Positions 36,800-48,601 of a DNA stretch of 64,000 nt are shown here, in pieces. The DNA is taken from the NCBI GenBank assembly GCA_035235625.1, contig CP141142.1, positions 20,904,995 to 20,968,994 on the forward strand. The letters are read 5' to 3'. This DNA comes from Saururus chinensis. Lineage: Eukaryota > Streptophyta > Magnoliopsida > Piperales > Saururaceae. The notes below the pieces were generated by a model, which saw nothing but the letters and a program-made list of their open reading frames with translations, was not told where the DNA came from and did no database searches. The translations under genes were made by a program, and so were the position numbers. Numbering within the stretch: the stretch's first letter is position 1; each line of letters starts with the position of its first letter.

Positions 36800-38190
36800 C
36801 TATTTCCCTTGTCCTCAAGGCGACTAAGTTGGATAACGAATCATGAATTCATCGTCAAGCATCCAGGTGGCATCCTCAAGTGGCTGGCCCTGCCAAGAAA
36901 TCAAAACCTCTGTAATAATGTGACCCGAACGGCAGACCCGCCACTTATCAATGATCGAGGCTGGACCCGGATCTGTAGTAGAAATTGGTTTTGTCAAAGG
37001 AGGTGGTGGAGCATCTGTAGCGAGAGAAGCGTCCCCCATGTAGCGATGAAGACGTGAGACATGGAACACCAGATGCACCAAAGAACCCGGCGGTAAAGCA
37101 AGACGCTAAGCCACCGGACCAATACGTTCCACCACAACATAGGGACCATGAAGATGGGGGGTGAGCTTGGAGTGCTCAGGCTGAAACAATGAAGTCTGAC
37201 GTTGAGGAAGAACCAAAACATAAACCAAGTCACCCACCTCAAACTCCCGATCAATGTGATGACCATCATAGATCTGCTTCATCCTGTTTTGAGCAGAGGA
37301 CAAGTTTGCCTTGAGCTAGTGAAGAACCTTGTCCCTTGTCTGGAGCATGTAGTCCAACTCAGCTATAGAGGAGCAATGCGGAACATAAGACAATACGGTC
37401 GGTGGTGGTCGACCATATAGAACCTCGAAAGGAGTAAAACCAGCGCGAGTATGATAGGTGGTATTATAGGACCACTCCACGCATGGAAGAAGCTGAAGCC
37501 ACTTGCAGGGCTGAGACATCGTGAAACAACGGAGATACTGCTCTAAACATCTATTGACCACCTCGATCTGACCATCTGTCTGGGGATGGTAAGCGGTACT
37601 CATGTGTAGCAAAGTGCCTTGTAATGTGAAGAACTCCTGCCAAAATTGAGATATAAAAATATGGTCATGATTGGAGAAAATAGTGTGGGGCATGCCATGT
37701 AGCTTAGTGACCTCCCGGGCATAGAGCTTTGCCACTGTCTAAGCGGTGAAGGGGTGTCCCAAAGTGCAAAAATGAGCATACTTGGACAACCGGTCCACCA
37801 CCACCATATTCACCGACTTGCCTTGCACTAAGGGCAAGGCGAAATCCATCGAGACATCCTCCCAGACCTTATCAGGCACAGGTAAGGGCTGTAGTAACCC
37901 GACAGTTGAGGTAGTAGCGGCCTTAGCCCGCTAATAGACATCGCAAGCAGCCACATACTCCTGGACTGTATGTTGAATACCATGCCACAAAAAACTTTGG
38001 CTGACCTGCTTATAAGTGCGAAAAGCTCCCTTATGACCAACTATTGGGGTGTCATGGAAGTGAGAAAGAACTTGCCTGCACAGATCATCCACATCTGGAA
38101 CCCAAAGGTGGTCCTTCCAATAAAGGAGGTCATCCCGCCACACAAAGAAAGGACGGGCAGCTGGGTCAGCCTGGAGAGCCGCAATCAAGG
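36800..38190 (-). pseudogene. Gypsy integrase with C-terminal chromodomain, decayed
   Basis: The zinc-binding part at 37931-38188 has H-x3-H and C residues in the order LSHFHDTPIVGHKG ... VQEYVAACDVY. The catalytic core at 37316-37900 includes [16 protein letters not shown], the TAYHPQTDGQIEVVNR block and a WSYNTTYHTRAGFTPFEVLYG block. The first Asp (MDF) and the Glu (QIE) are present; the second region reads FSNHDHIF, where DRD is usual. Then follow the GDLVYVLV and VERIGPVA blocks and, at 36824-36960, a chromodomain (EVLISWQGQPLEDATWM). Stops interrupt at about 37925, 37740, 37315 and 37105; most are TAG for Gln. Confidence 0.8.
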
Positions 38191-38269
38191 CCTGCGTCTA
38201 GGAATCCTCCAAGTATGCCTGCCTCAGCTCATCAATGAAAGGCAGGACACCGAAGAAATGGCTAGGCAT

Positions 38270-39640
38270 GATCCCGGGACAGAGCTACGAGACAGCGCGT
38301 CGGCCATGGTGTTGTCCGCCCCTTTCTTGTACACGACCTCATAGTCATAACCAAGTAGCTTACTGACCCATCGGTGCTGAGAGGGAGTAGACACCCACTA
38401 TTTCAAGAAGTATTTTAGAGGTTGGTGGTCAGTGCGAATCAAAAACCGACAACCAAGTAAATAGGGTCACCATTTGTCAACAGTGAGGACAATAGCTAGC
38501 ATCTCCTTTTCGTAAACGGACAAGGACAAGGATCGACCTACCAAAGTTTTGCTTAAGTAGGCAATGGGGAGCTCATTTTGTAACAGCATTGCCCTGAGCC
38601 CCATCTCTAAAGCATCGGTTTCCACCACGAAGGGCCGGCTGAAATCAGGTAGGATGAGCACAGGGGCAACGCCAGAGCCTATTTCAATTCTTGAAATGCT
38701 ACCTGAGCCTTTGCATTCTAGGCGAACTCCCCCTTCTTGAGAAGCATGGTAAGAGGTCGGGCCATCTCTCCATAATAACTTATGAACCGTCTATAACATC
38801 CTATAAGGCCTAGGAATCCCCTAAGTGTTTGCACATTAGTGGGTTGTGGCCAAGAGAGCATGGCGGCCACCTTTGACGGGTTTGTGGCAATGCCATCCTG
38901 CGAGATGATATGTCCCAAATAATCCACCTATGGGCAGCCAAAGGAACACTTCGAGTGCTTAAGAAATAAGGAATTAGCTCACAGAATAGAAAAGACCAAC
39001 CTAAGATGCTCTAGATGCTCCACCCATGACTGACTATACACCAAAATGTCGTCAAAGAATACCAATATGTAGCAGTAGAGGTAAGGCCTGAAGAGATTGT
39101 TCTTGAGGCTATGGAAGGTGGAGGGGGTGTTGGTCAGCCCGAACGGCATGATGAGAAACTCAAAATGGCTGTCATGAGTTCGGAAGGCAGTCTTGTGCAC
39201 ATCAGCTGGCTGCACCCGAATGAAGGCCTAGTTTACTGGAAACCTGTGCACCAGCCAACTCATCCAGGAGTTCCTCGATCAAGGGTATTGGGTACTTGTC
39301 TTTGACGGTTATGGCATTCAAGGTGCGGTAGTCCACATAGAACTGTCACGTGCTGTCATTCTTTTGAACTAGCAACACCGGGGACTAGTAGGAACTCATG
39401 CTAGGGCGGATGATACCAGCCTGGAGCATGTCGGCCACGAGATGCTCTATCTCTGACTTTTGAATATGAGGATAGCGGTATGGGCGGACATTGGCCGGTG
39501 CGGCTCCTGAAATAATGGGAATATGGTGGTCATGCAGACGCATTGGAGGAAGGCCCGTCGGCTCAGCAAACACGGCCTTATGCTCCTCCAATAACTCAAT
39601 AAGATCTGGAGGTGGCTCATGCTGATGCACCTTGACTGTC
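38270..39640 (-). pseudogene. Gypsy reverse transcriptase and RNase H, decayed
   Basis: RT starts near 39630 (FAEPTGLPPMRLHDHHIPI, then RPYRYPHIQKSEIE). Its finger/palm blocks include KTAFRTHDSHFEFLIMPFGLTN and, at about 39045, the active site FFDDILVYS, normal for Ty3/gypsy. DYLGHIIS and the [15 protein letters not shown] block at 38740-38927 end the RT. RNase H begins at about 38640 (RPFVVETDA, with the catalytic Asp) and runs through AYLSKTL and YEKEMLAIV to a SQHRWVSKLLGYDYEV block at about 38340. Several stops break it, including a TAG after LK near 38398 where Gln is usual. Confidence 0.8.
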
Positions 39641-39759
39641 GCCTGCTGCTACAAGAGGAACCCTTGGGGCGTGAACTTGAAGAAGGAGCTTGCCGACTAG
39701 GCTGAAAGGAGGGTGCCCGGTCGGGATCCTTCGAGACGAACCTGCTGCCTCTAAATGTC

Positions 39760-40903
39760 AAAGTCCATCACCATGTCTTTGAAGTTCCAGACCACGTCCC
39801 CATGCTCTTGGAGCCACTGGACCCCTAGTACCATGTCCGCCCCCTTCGTAGGCAGCAAGAAGAGGTCAGTGACAAGTGTGTGGCCTTGGATGGAAAGCAT
39901 GGCCTATTCACAAACCATGGTGCTCCGAAGATGTTTGTCATCGCCAATCAACATGTCAAATGGCTTTGAATTTGACACAAAGCAACCTAGCTGTTGGGCC
40001 ACCTTGTCGTTGATAAAATTGTGAGTGGAACCACTGTCGATCAGGATGGCCACTTGTTGTCGCTTGACATAGCCTTGAACCAGCATGGTACATGGAGTAA
40101 ACGTGCTTCCTGGTGTGACGATTCACCCATAATTGTCTCCTCGTTCTCTTCATCTACCTCCTCCAAGAGGAGGCTACCCTTGACAACACAACGGTGACCC
40201 AGGACAAACTTCTCATCGCAACAGAAGCACAGACCCTTAGACCGGCGTTCCTCCATCTGTGTAGGTGTAAGTTGATGAACCACATTGCTAGCCTGAGTGG
40301 GCTACTGGCCAGGGCGGCTGGTCACGGGGCTGTTGGCCAGGGCAGCAGTAGAGTTAGCGCCAACCACAGATCAGGGAAAGGGCCCAAGCCGCCCCCCTCG
40401 GCGCTGCCTAGCCAACTTTTCCTCCTCAATTCGTGCATGGTGCATGATGTCCAGCATGTTGGAGCAGGGAAAGTGGCGCATCTCCTCTGAAATCTCAGGC
40501 TTGAGGTCGCGCTTGAAGGTGCCCACCAAGGCGGCCACTGGCCAGTCTAGGAGGCGGTTGGCCACCTTCATAAACTCTGTATAATAGGCGCGAACTGTGG
40601 TGGTCTAGCATAGTGTGGAGAGCATCTCGTTAAAGTCTTAGAATTCATTCAGCCCAAATTGAACGCACAACTCGTCGGAGAAGGTGGCCCATGTTGGGTA
40701 GTGCACCTCCTTCTTGAAGCTTTGGAACCACATTGATGCATCCCCGTCCAAGTGGAAAGCCGCTATGTGTAGTTGTTTTGCTTCAGAATTCATGCTCTGA
40801 TAGGAGAAGAACTTCTCCGCCTTGTATAGCATTCTACTGGATCGTCGTCCCCACTGTAGCAGGAAAACTGCAGGCGGGCCAGGATGTCAAAGTCCATCAC
40901 CAA
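39760..40903 (-). pseudogene. Gypsy gag and protease, decayed and truncated
   Basis: Gag is visible at about 40370-40900: FSGDDDP-like CYSGDDDPVE, LYKAEKFFSYQ and the AAFHLDGDASMWFQSF block. A CCHC-like knuckle, CFCCDEKFVLGHRC, is at about 40200. Protease follows at 39904-40086 with the active-site motif ILIDSGSTHNFI. At the 5' end, gag stops at 40903 where the text ATGTCAAAGTCCATCACCA is the same 19 bases found at the protease/RT junction near 39755, so the truncation joins at a repeated word. Confidence 0.7.
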
Positions 40904-41603
40904 AAAAATTTACACTTTATACAACTAAAAAAAATGTATCCAAATATCTCTAGTGAGCTCCATGTCTCCTAACCTTACTATGATCTTGACTGTGACCTCA
41001 TCCTTGACCATAAAAATGGATCTAATAGTCCCCATGGATAACTGTTGAATAATGCAAGCATGCCTATGATGGTCACTAGTTGAGAAGAAAAATATAACAA
41101 ATAAGCTTTAGTTACATATACTCTGAAAAGGTAGCATTACCATTTTTATCGCTATACATATGTATAAATCACAAAAATATACAAAAAAACAAAAACCAAA
41201 TTAAAACCCATGGTATGCCTAAAAAACTTTCAAAGTACATACACAAAGAGAAATAGTAAACTAAGGTGGGTGGAATGAAGATGATGATAACTTCTTGAAT
41301 ATGGATGTTTTAGAACAAAGCCAAGAGTTGATAAGTAATGAATTGTGCCACAGTGATTGTATAACCAGTTGTATCCCTTTAATAAACCTTGTTTTTGAGT
41401 TAAGACTGAGTTATGATGTTAAGTTATCTCCTTTGTCCTAAGTTTTTGTTTCAAATTTTGGAAGAGTTCTTGGGTATCTTAATTTAATATCATAGTGAAA
41501 TTAATGTAATTAGACATGCTTATATATTTTATTTAGTTATATTTTATGATATATGTGAATTTCAAAACACATCCCATGTGTAGTATATATATGTATGCAT
41601 ATA
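40904..41603. other. Unassigned AT-rich sequence
   Basis: No open frame of note, no shared repeat and no RNA gene was recognised between the truncated gypsy element and the MITE. Confidence 0.4.
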
Positions 41604-41746
41604 CTCCCTTTGTCCCAAATTAATAGCTCCATTTGGTTTTTCAAAACAAACTAAAAATTAGTTCATTTTGAAAAATCAAATAAAGCTATTAATGTGGGAA
41701 TCATTTTGAAAAATCTAATGAATCTATTAATGTCGGACAAAGGGTG
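41604..41746. mobile_element. Stowaway-like MITE, 143 bp
   Basis: The left end reads CTCCCTTTGTCCCAAATTAA and the complement of the right end CACCCTTTGTCCGACATTAA. Both are flanked by TA (41602-41603, 41747-41748). CTCCCTCCGTCCC-type ends with a TA duplication are typical of Stowaway (Tc1/mariner-derived) MITEs. The interior is AT-rich and largely self-complementary. Confidence 0.8.
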
Positions 41747-41830
41747 TATATTACTGTTTGTCTCCAAAAAATATACTTTTAAATTAAATATGTCATACGT
41801 AGAAATTATATATCCATTACAATTTAATGA

Positions 41831-41832
<2 letters not shown>

Positions 41833-41872
<40 letters not shown>
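41833..41872. repeat. (AT)n microsatellite
   Basis: About 20 AT units in a row. Open frames that cross it are artefacts of the repeat. Confidence 0.95.
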
Positions 41873-41874
<2 letters not shown>

Positions 41875-42019
41875 TATATTATACATAAATGATGTGTACT
41901 TATGTGTGATTATATGTCTTCTATATATGTCATCAATGCATATTTAAATTATTAATTATTTTTATATAATACATCTATATATATGCATTATATATATTAT
42001 ACAAAATCAAAATAATATT

Positions 42020-42205
42020 TGAGTTCAAGTTGGAGTTTTATTTGAGCTGAACTAAGTCGATAGGGGTATGCTCAAACACAATTCGAGTCTATTCAAGCTC
42101 AAGTCAAGTTCTAGCATAGCCCATGTTGTGTTAAGCCTAGTTCAATCCAAGCCGAGACTAGACTGCTCCAAGAGTAGGCTCGGCTCATTAACACCCCTAA
42201 TTATG
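42020..42205. other. GAGC/CTCAAG-rich short repeat, unassigned
   Basis: Words such as CAAGCTCAAGTCAAG and AAGCCGAGACTAG recur and the end reads CGGCTCATTAACACCCCTAA. This style is common in short non-autonomous plant transposons, but no terminal repeats or target duplication were confirmed. Confidence 0.3.
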
Positions 42206-42232
42206 ACCACTCATCCATGTTAGATTAAATTT

Positions 42233-42462
42233 GGGAAAATTATATGGATATTGCTAAAAAATTACCGAAATAGTGCATCATTAGAAATATTTACCGAATT
42301 GGTGTTGGTTTTTGCCATGCAAGCGCCAACCAAGTGTTGGTGTCTGCATGACATTTTTTTAATTTTTCAGGTGAACTTAATTTTTAATGTTGATTTTGTT
42401 CTTTTAATTTTTTAGGTTGATTTGAAAGACAAAATCAACACTTTTATATTTAAAGTTGATTT
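42233..42462 (+). mobile_element. MULE-3: lone left terminus of a PMD-type MULE
   Basis: It starts GGGAAAATTATATGGATATT, then ACCGAAATAG..., then the hairpin GCCATGCAAGCGCCAACCAAG / TGTTGGTGTCTGCATGAC at about 42328-42366, and palindromic GTTGATTTTGTC / GACAAAATCAAC words at 42395-42450. This is the order seen in MULE-1 and MULE-2. No coding part or right end follows; LTR B3 begins at 42463. Confidence 0.65.
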
Positions 42463-44146
42463 CGTCATGACCACGATTTTCAAAACCCTTTTGAAATAAA
42501 GGACATGTGATAAATCACAATAATTTTTTTTTCTTTCTTAAACACAAAACAAATCACAATTAAATATCCAGGTCGTGATGACTGGGGTTAATAAATACGA
42601 ACGTCAAAATATATGATATTATTGCATGTGTCAAAATTTGATAAATAGTAGCTTAACCCTTTAAGTACAAGTCTGTCATCTGGTCAATAATAAACAACCA
42701 AGTAAAGTTGGCTCTTACGCCAATAATTACAATTACTTAAAAGATTGCAGAAGCAAGAAGCTAGATCCGACTAGTGCAATAATGTCCTCAAATGCCTGCC
42801 AACGTCATGATCTTGCAACATCCCCATCTAAAGAACCTGTAAGCAGCAAGACCAAACAAAAACCAAACATCTCCTCCCCTTGGAAGAGCATTTCAGAAGA
42901 ACAAAAGTAAAATGTTATTCAGATCAGGTGAACATTACTCGATGTTAGTTGCCTACGTACTCATCAGACAACATCTCCAATGTTTCCAACAAGATCAGAT
43001 CCTTGCATAGTTTTTCCTAAAAACTACACTATAATAAGAAGCATAGCATCACACATACAATGTTTATGTATTTGAAAGCAACCTACATTTTATGGAAGTC
43101 CTTTAATCGTTCCACTTGTTCTAATTAAGCAAGCAATATCAAAGAAGGTTATTAATTATCTCTCGAACCATTGTTTGATAATTAATATCCCCGTCTAATC
43201 CCAATGACAGACAGACTCATCAGATGTTAACGTAAGTGGCAAATGATAAACTCACTATAGACCACCCTCAAAGGTAAATCTATGACAAAACACCATAGAA
43301 TCCACCTGGCCCCTGGAATATACCAGGAAGTACCATCACCCCTCATAGCCCACAAAGGACCTCACCGGAGTGGAAGGGCATGGCCCACAATTGCACTTGA
43401 ACAAAAGTGGTTGGAAAAGCCAACCAAGTAGGATGTTAGCTAATCTAAATGCGTGTATACTAAAAGATCCTCAATAGATCTGTGGTGAGCTTGACTCACG
43501 CAGAGCTCCCTCCAATGGGGAGATGCAACTACACGGTCAAATCAGTAGCTCCTAAATAGAGCTAAAATTCATGAAACCATTCCGAACCCTATCTTGCTCA
43601 TCAATAAGCCAGGATTTCCAATGACTATCCCAAAACCCTATTAGTCCCTTCCAGACTAGGGTTTTAAACTCAAAACTGCCATTAGTTCATCAAACAAGGC
43701 AAATTGCTTGGTCAAAGGCTTTGTTCACTATACGAACTAGTCCTAGACCCCTCTGAGGTATTTTAGTCTTTATCTTGATTAGGTGTTCTCGCCCAATCTA
43801 AAGTTATCCACACCATCAATTAATCTTTCAATAATCTTAAACTAGTGATAAGTTACTATCATAACATCAATTGCAAAATACCGAAACAATATACAACATA
43901 AACAATCAAAACCACACAGGTCCAAGCAGATCATAATATCAATCACTAAATTAAATAATGATATTAGATTGTTCGAGCTCACGTGCCCTAACCCTCATTG
44001 GGTTAACTTATTAAATCTCTTTGAAAATTGATTGTAATGTACCTGAGGGCATTAAAGTAATTATCCAACATTGGATATGGTCCTCTCTGCACTCGGGTAA
44101 GTCTTTAACCTCTCAAAAGGTTTTAGTATCACATTGGCCCATTAAT

Positions 44147-44655
44147 ATAATCTACGTGAATGCGGGCCGATCTGCATAGCGGTATTTCTATCTTTTTGTT
44201 TAGGGCTTCTCTGAACCTCAATGGGTCCAAAACTAATCTCAAGGTTACAACTTTACCTTATGAATTCGAGGTAATTTTTTTGCCGTTTAATAGGGTTGTA
44301 AACTCTTTGAACTAACCCCGATTTAATTATCTGTCTTACCTTAACCCTAGGGGTAAAATAGTAAACTATCTATTTACTGGGATTTTCCCTAGCTTATGGA
44401 TTGGTCCAAATTTAGGATACTCACTATAATATTATTGGGATTTTTTTTAATTTTCAAATCCTCTCATAGGCCCCTGAACCAGAGCCCCTAGTCTGGTCAC
44501 TAATCATTATTTTATGCTTCAACTCACAGGGGTAATTTAGTCATTTTAAAGTCTTTCGGATTTTCCCTATATTGAAACTTGGGAACAACATTTCGAATAC
44601 ATTCATGGTCATTCATAATTTTTTCTAAAATTTTATGACTACTCTAACTCATTGA
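44147..44655 (-). repeat. Left arm of 0.5 kb inverted duplication
   Basis: This segment and 46335-46847 are near-identical in opposite orientation; for example ACATTCATGGTCATTCATAA at about 44600 is the complement of TTATGAATGACCATGAATGT at about 46377. The arms are separated by about 1.7 kb holding a GC-rich B stretch and the D LTR. Confidence 0.8.
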
Positions 44656-44910
44656 ATTCTAGCATAGGCTACAGCAGCCCTGGCCACGGCGGCTTCGCCG
44701 CTTTGGTTAAAAAAAAGGGGGCTGCTTCCACCCCGGCTGGCCGCCGGGGGGCGGCAGGGTTAGGCCCATCGGGATCACTTCCAAGTGGTGATCCAATGTG
44801 GCCTAGCCCCTGCCCCGCCGTGGCGGCGGGTGGGTGGAGCCACTTGCCGGTCATGGGGAAGATGACCTGTGAAATGGGTTGTCGGGCTGATCGTTTATAA
44901 TTAAACCATT

Positions 44911-46322
44911 TGCAAGTGTATAAAGTAATTGTACTAGGATAAGTATTTAAGGGTTGTTAAACCTCAGGGACAGATGAATTATTACTAAATCTAAAGAGTA
45001 ATTTGCTGATTAAAAACTAGAAAGAAACTTAAACTTAAATTAAGCACAAGAAATGAATCAACTAGTTTAAAAGCAAGAGATTAATATGATGGAATTTACT
45101 TAGGAAATCAAATCCACTATAAAACCATAACAATTCCTTAACTTTTAATCCAAATCTAGTGTGAATATGAGCAAGTATTCTCAGCTACAGGCTAGAATTG
45201 CTTCAGAAATAATCATTAATTAAATTCATGGCATGAACTATCTTCGACAATAGCACGAATCATCTACACTAAACTAACTATAGGCATGACTCGTCTAATC
45301 TTAGTATAACTCATCTAATTCATTAATTATTTGAACATTAAAATTATTATATGAACATCTCATCTAAATCACAGAAATTAGAATCGATGAAAATATCAAA
45401 ACCACATCAATTTATCATCTATAAGACAATAAATCAACATAGACTTGAATAAACATTAAAAGCTCTTCTATTAAAAAGAAAATCTTTATCATACAATTGT
45501 CATCATTCACAACTGAGATCTAAATTAAAAAGAAAAGAAATTGAAACTTATCTATAGCTTCATCAACTCCTAAGTAAAAGAAAAGTCTAGCCTTCCATTG
45601 TGGAATAAAGCACTTGAATCTCCATTAAAAGCTTTGAGTTCTTTTCCATCTTCTTCTTCCTTTTTCTCTTCAGAAAATCTATTAGAATCCCCCAATTTCA
45701 AGCTAAATATGTCTTTATATAGGCATAAAAGCCGGAGAAAGAAGTCCAATATGAAAAGGATTGAAAATTAGCTAAAACTAGGAAAGTGCGCGTTATCCCG
45801 ATCGATTGCCATGCATGCCCGTTTGATCGCCTGTACTGTATTTTCCTTCAAAATCACATTTAGCCGTTTGATACTAAAAATGCCCCATTTGATCGGCTAC
45901 ACTGTTTCTGCAATCTAAACAGTTTTTCTGGACAGTCCATTTTCTGTTCATTAAGCTATTCTTTTCATGTCGATATTAATTTCTAACTTGTTTATAACTC
46001 TGAAAAGTTATCCAAATCACTTTAAAGCATGCCAAGACTATTTTGAATTATTTTAAACATTGTCCAAGTACCTTGATAAGTGCACTTTACCTACAAATTA
46101 TAAAATATCATATTTTAGACATGTAGAATATAACTAAAATTCCAACTTGATTTAAATACATGCCTAAACTACTAATAACTTCTAAAATTAATTAATAATC
46201 AAAATAAAATATTAATAGCTATCTTAATCTAGATAAACTATAACTAACACTAAATTAACCTAATATATACTAGCAAATAAGGTAAAAAGGCATATAAAAT
46301 AGATATATATTTTATACTTATC
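44911..46322 (-). mobile_element. Family D LTR, probable solo copy
   Basis: Its minus-strand start is TGATAAGTATAAAATATAT and its end CTTTATACACTTGCA, so the ends pair weakly and follow TG...CA. A TATA-like CTATATAAAG lies at about 45713-45722. Motif cluster CGATCGATTGCC ... CCGTTTGATCGCC ... GATCGGCTACAC is at 45795-45905. Truncated relatives lie at 58580-59406 and 62150-62969. No target duplication is seen, which fits insertion before the surrounding rearrangement. No coding domain. Confidence 0.55.
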
Positions 46323-46334
46323 ACGGGCCTTGGT

Positions 46335-46847
46335 CATGTTCAGTGAGTTAGAGTAGTCATAAAAATTTAGAAAAAATTATGAATGACCATGAATGTATTC
46401 CAAATGTTGTGTAAAAGTTTCAAATGGGAAAAAATCCCAAAATGTTTAAAATAACTAAATTACCCTTGTGAGTTGAAGCATAAAATAATGATTAGTGACC
46501 AAACTTAGGGTCTCCGGTTCAGGGGCCTACAAGTGGATTTGAAAATTGAGAAAAATACCAGTGAGATTTTAGTGAGTATCCTAAATTTGGACTAAGCAAT
46601 AAGCTAGAGAAATATCCCAGAAAATAGATAATTGACTATTTTACCCCTAGGGTTAAGGTAAGACAGATAATTGAACCGGGGTCGGTTCAAGGAGTTTACA
46701 ACCCTGTTAAAGGGCAAGAAAATTACCTTGAATTCATAAGGTAAAGATGTAACCCTGAGATTAGTTTTGGACCCATTGAGGTTCAGAGAAGCCTTGAACA
46801 AAAAGATAGAAATACCCCTATATAGGTTGGCCCGCATTCGCATAGAT
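46335..46847 (+). repeat. Right arm of 0.5 kb inverted duplication
   Basis: The inverted partner of 44147-44655. After it, B3 resumes at a position homologous to about 44526, so part of the B sequence is present three times locally. Confidence 0.8.
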
Positions 46848-47933
46848 TATGGGGTAAAAAAGGTCATTTTATAGGCTTTGAGAATTTTCCCCAATATGAA
46901 ACTTGGTCAGGACATTCCCACTCCTCTCTAGATATATTAATAATTTTCTAAAAAAAATTTGGACACTTATACCTCCCTGGACCGGAGCCAGTGCAACACC
47001 CATTTTCTCTTACTCTTTATTTTTCAAAGAACGAAACGGAACGAACCGGGCCAAACATGGCCCAGCTGGGTTTTGGAGAAAGCGGTGGGTCACACTACTG
47101 GAACCCAAAACTAGACCCATGCAGAGTCATCTTCTCCTTGGGTCACTCACTTCTAGCTCACGGCCACGCCTGGAGTCGCACTCGGTTGTCATGATAAGCC
47201 AAGGGACTAGGCCTTATCGGATCGCCTTGGGGCAGCAAATTTGAAGGCCTAGGTCCCGCATCCATTAGGTGGCTGGCCAAGGAGATGCTGGCAAGCTAGG
47301 GGATGATGACCTCTCTCATTGGAGCCCTGCCGGGCTCTTTCTTCCTCAAACAATCAAAGCAGGAGGCCAGGGCAGCCTCCGGTGAACACAGGGTAGCGGC
47401 GGAGGAACCCACCGTGCTACTGTCCCATCCCTCTCTCCCTGGACCTCAGATTTTGCCGGGTGGTGAGCATTGAAAAATAGAGGCCATGCGATAGCATTGA
47501 GGCTTGCCGTGGTGGTCTCTGCTAGTCCAATTGGGTTGATGGTTGAAAGAAATTGACAATGTACCCAACTGCCATCCAACAGCAGGCACAAACTGCTCCT
47601 CTCCACACCTGTTCAGCGAACAAAGAACTGCGACCATTGAAATTAAGTCACAGATTCTGGCAGCCAACAACAGCAGGCTGCCTGCCCATTGAAAACTGGG
47701 AAAGAGAAAAAAGCAGACCTTTAGCTCACCATCTACTCTTTTCCTAGCCAGAACAAAACCACCGGCAACTGGCGGTGGCCAATGATCCTCGTGAATACTT
47801 TGATCTTCACGCTCACTTCTTTGCAACTCCATCATTGACCGGCTTCGCTAGAAAATCTCCCCCCGACTGCTCCTTCTCTTTCTTCCCTTAAGGCCAAAAA
47901 CTAAGCACCCCCTTAATAGCCCTAATGAGCTCC

Positions 47934-47940
47934 TTTTATA
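47934..47940 (-). promoter_or_regulatory. TATA box of LTR B3
   Basis: On the minus strand CCTATAAAAGGAGCTC, in the same context as in B1, B2 and B4. Confidence 0.55.
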
Positions 47941-48279
47941 GGTATGAGGATTAGGGTTCCTAATTGGGCCTCAAAAATTAATTTTCATCACTAATTAACT
48001 AGGCTCATATAGTAACTTAAACGGATAATTCACATGTCCAATTCTGGTAAATGGGCCCTTCGCGTTATGTTTAACTTCGAACAGTCGTACGTTCCTCATA
48101 CGAACTTTGATTTGTGTGTTCTTGGTGGCATTTTAAAGCTTTTTTTGTCTAATTTCTATCCATTAGGTCTCAGCCATGAATTCCAACTATTGAGTATGTT
48201 ATACTCATGAGAAAGTTAACGTGTACCCTAATTTCCACATGGTAAACTACAAAATTTTAGAAAATTCCTGGACATTACA

Positions 48280-48601
48280 AAAGAAATGTCCCAAACTTCT
48301 ATCTTTGAAGCCCCAACCAGCAAGGAGCATGGTCGCCTTTAATAGCCAGGTCAAGGAGTGAAGGAGAAGAGATTAGAGGGGGCGGCCAGCAAGTTTTTTC
48401 CACCAAAAACAATGGAGGTCGCACGTAGGGAGATAGGAAGGGGGTGGAATTGGGAGAGAGGAGAAGTGAGTGGGGTGGCCCAATGCTTAGGGCTTCTCCT
48501 CACTTATTCTCCCTTAAATACCCCTCTTAATCCCTCTTTAATTGGGCTTAAGTGAATGGGCTTTCTTGTTGAAATTTTCAGGCTTTTCTTAGAGTGTCTG
48601 A
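48280..48601. other. Unassigned sequence left of the fold-back element
   Basis: Moderately GC-rich, with one 65-codon open frame that shows no motif. It ends AATACCCCTCTTAATCCC..., a style like B-family leaders, but no alignment was convincing. Confidence 0.35.

Larger units (their letters stand above)
36410..40903 (-). mobile_element. Ty3/gypsy chromovirus, 5'-truncated and decayed
   Basis: On the minus strand the order is gag, protease, reverse transcriptase, RNase H, integrase, chromodomain, then a short 3' LTR. This order with a C-terminal chromodomain marks a chromovirus; the short LTR favours a Reina-like clade, which is inference. The 5' LTR and start of gag are lost at about 40903. 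Most in-frame stops are TAG where Gln is expected. It cannot encode a working polyprotein. Confidence 0.8.
42463..48279 (-). mobile_element. LTR B3 (family B), rearranged
   Basis: The minus-strand start at 48279 reads TGTAATGTCCAGGAATTTTC and the end at 42463 reads GGTCATGACG (consensus GACA). The TATA box is at 47934-47940 and the variable segment at about 46950-47880. Flanks GATTT and AAAGA do not match. The interior is disturbed: a D-family LTR (44911-46322), an inverted stretch of B sequence (46335-46847), and then B in normal orientation again from a point already passed. So this may be two B copies joined, or one with an inverted duplication. No protein domain is recognised in it. Confidence 0.7.

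Noticed and set aside
47346-47835. 129-codon frame in LTR B3 as captured host gene
   Set aside because: Open but without recognisable motif; left as part of the B3 variable segment.
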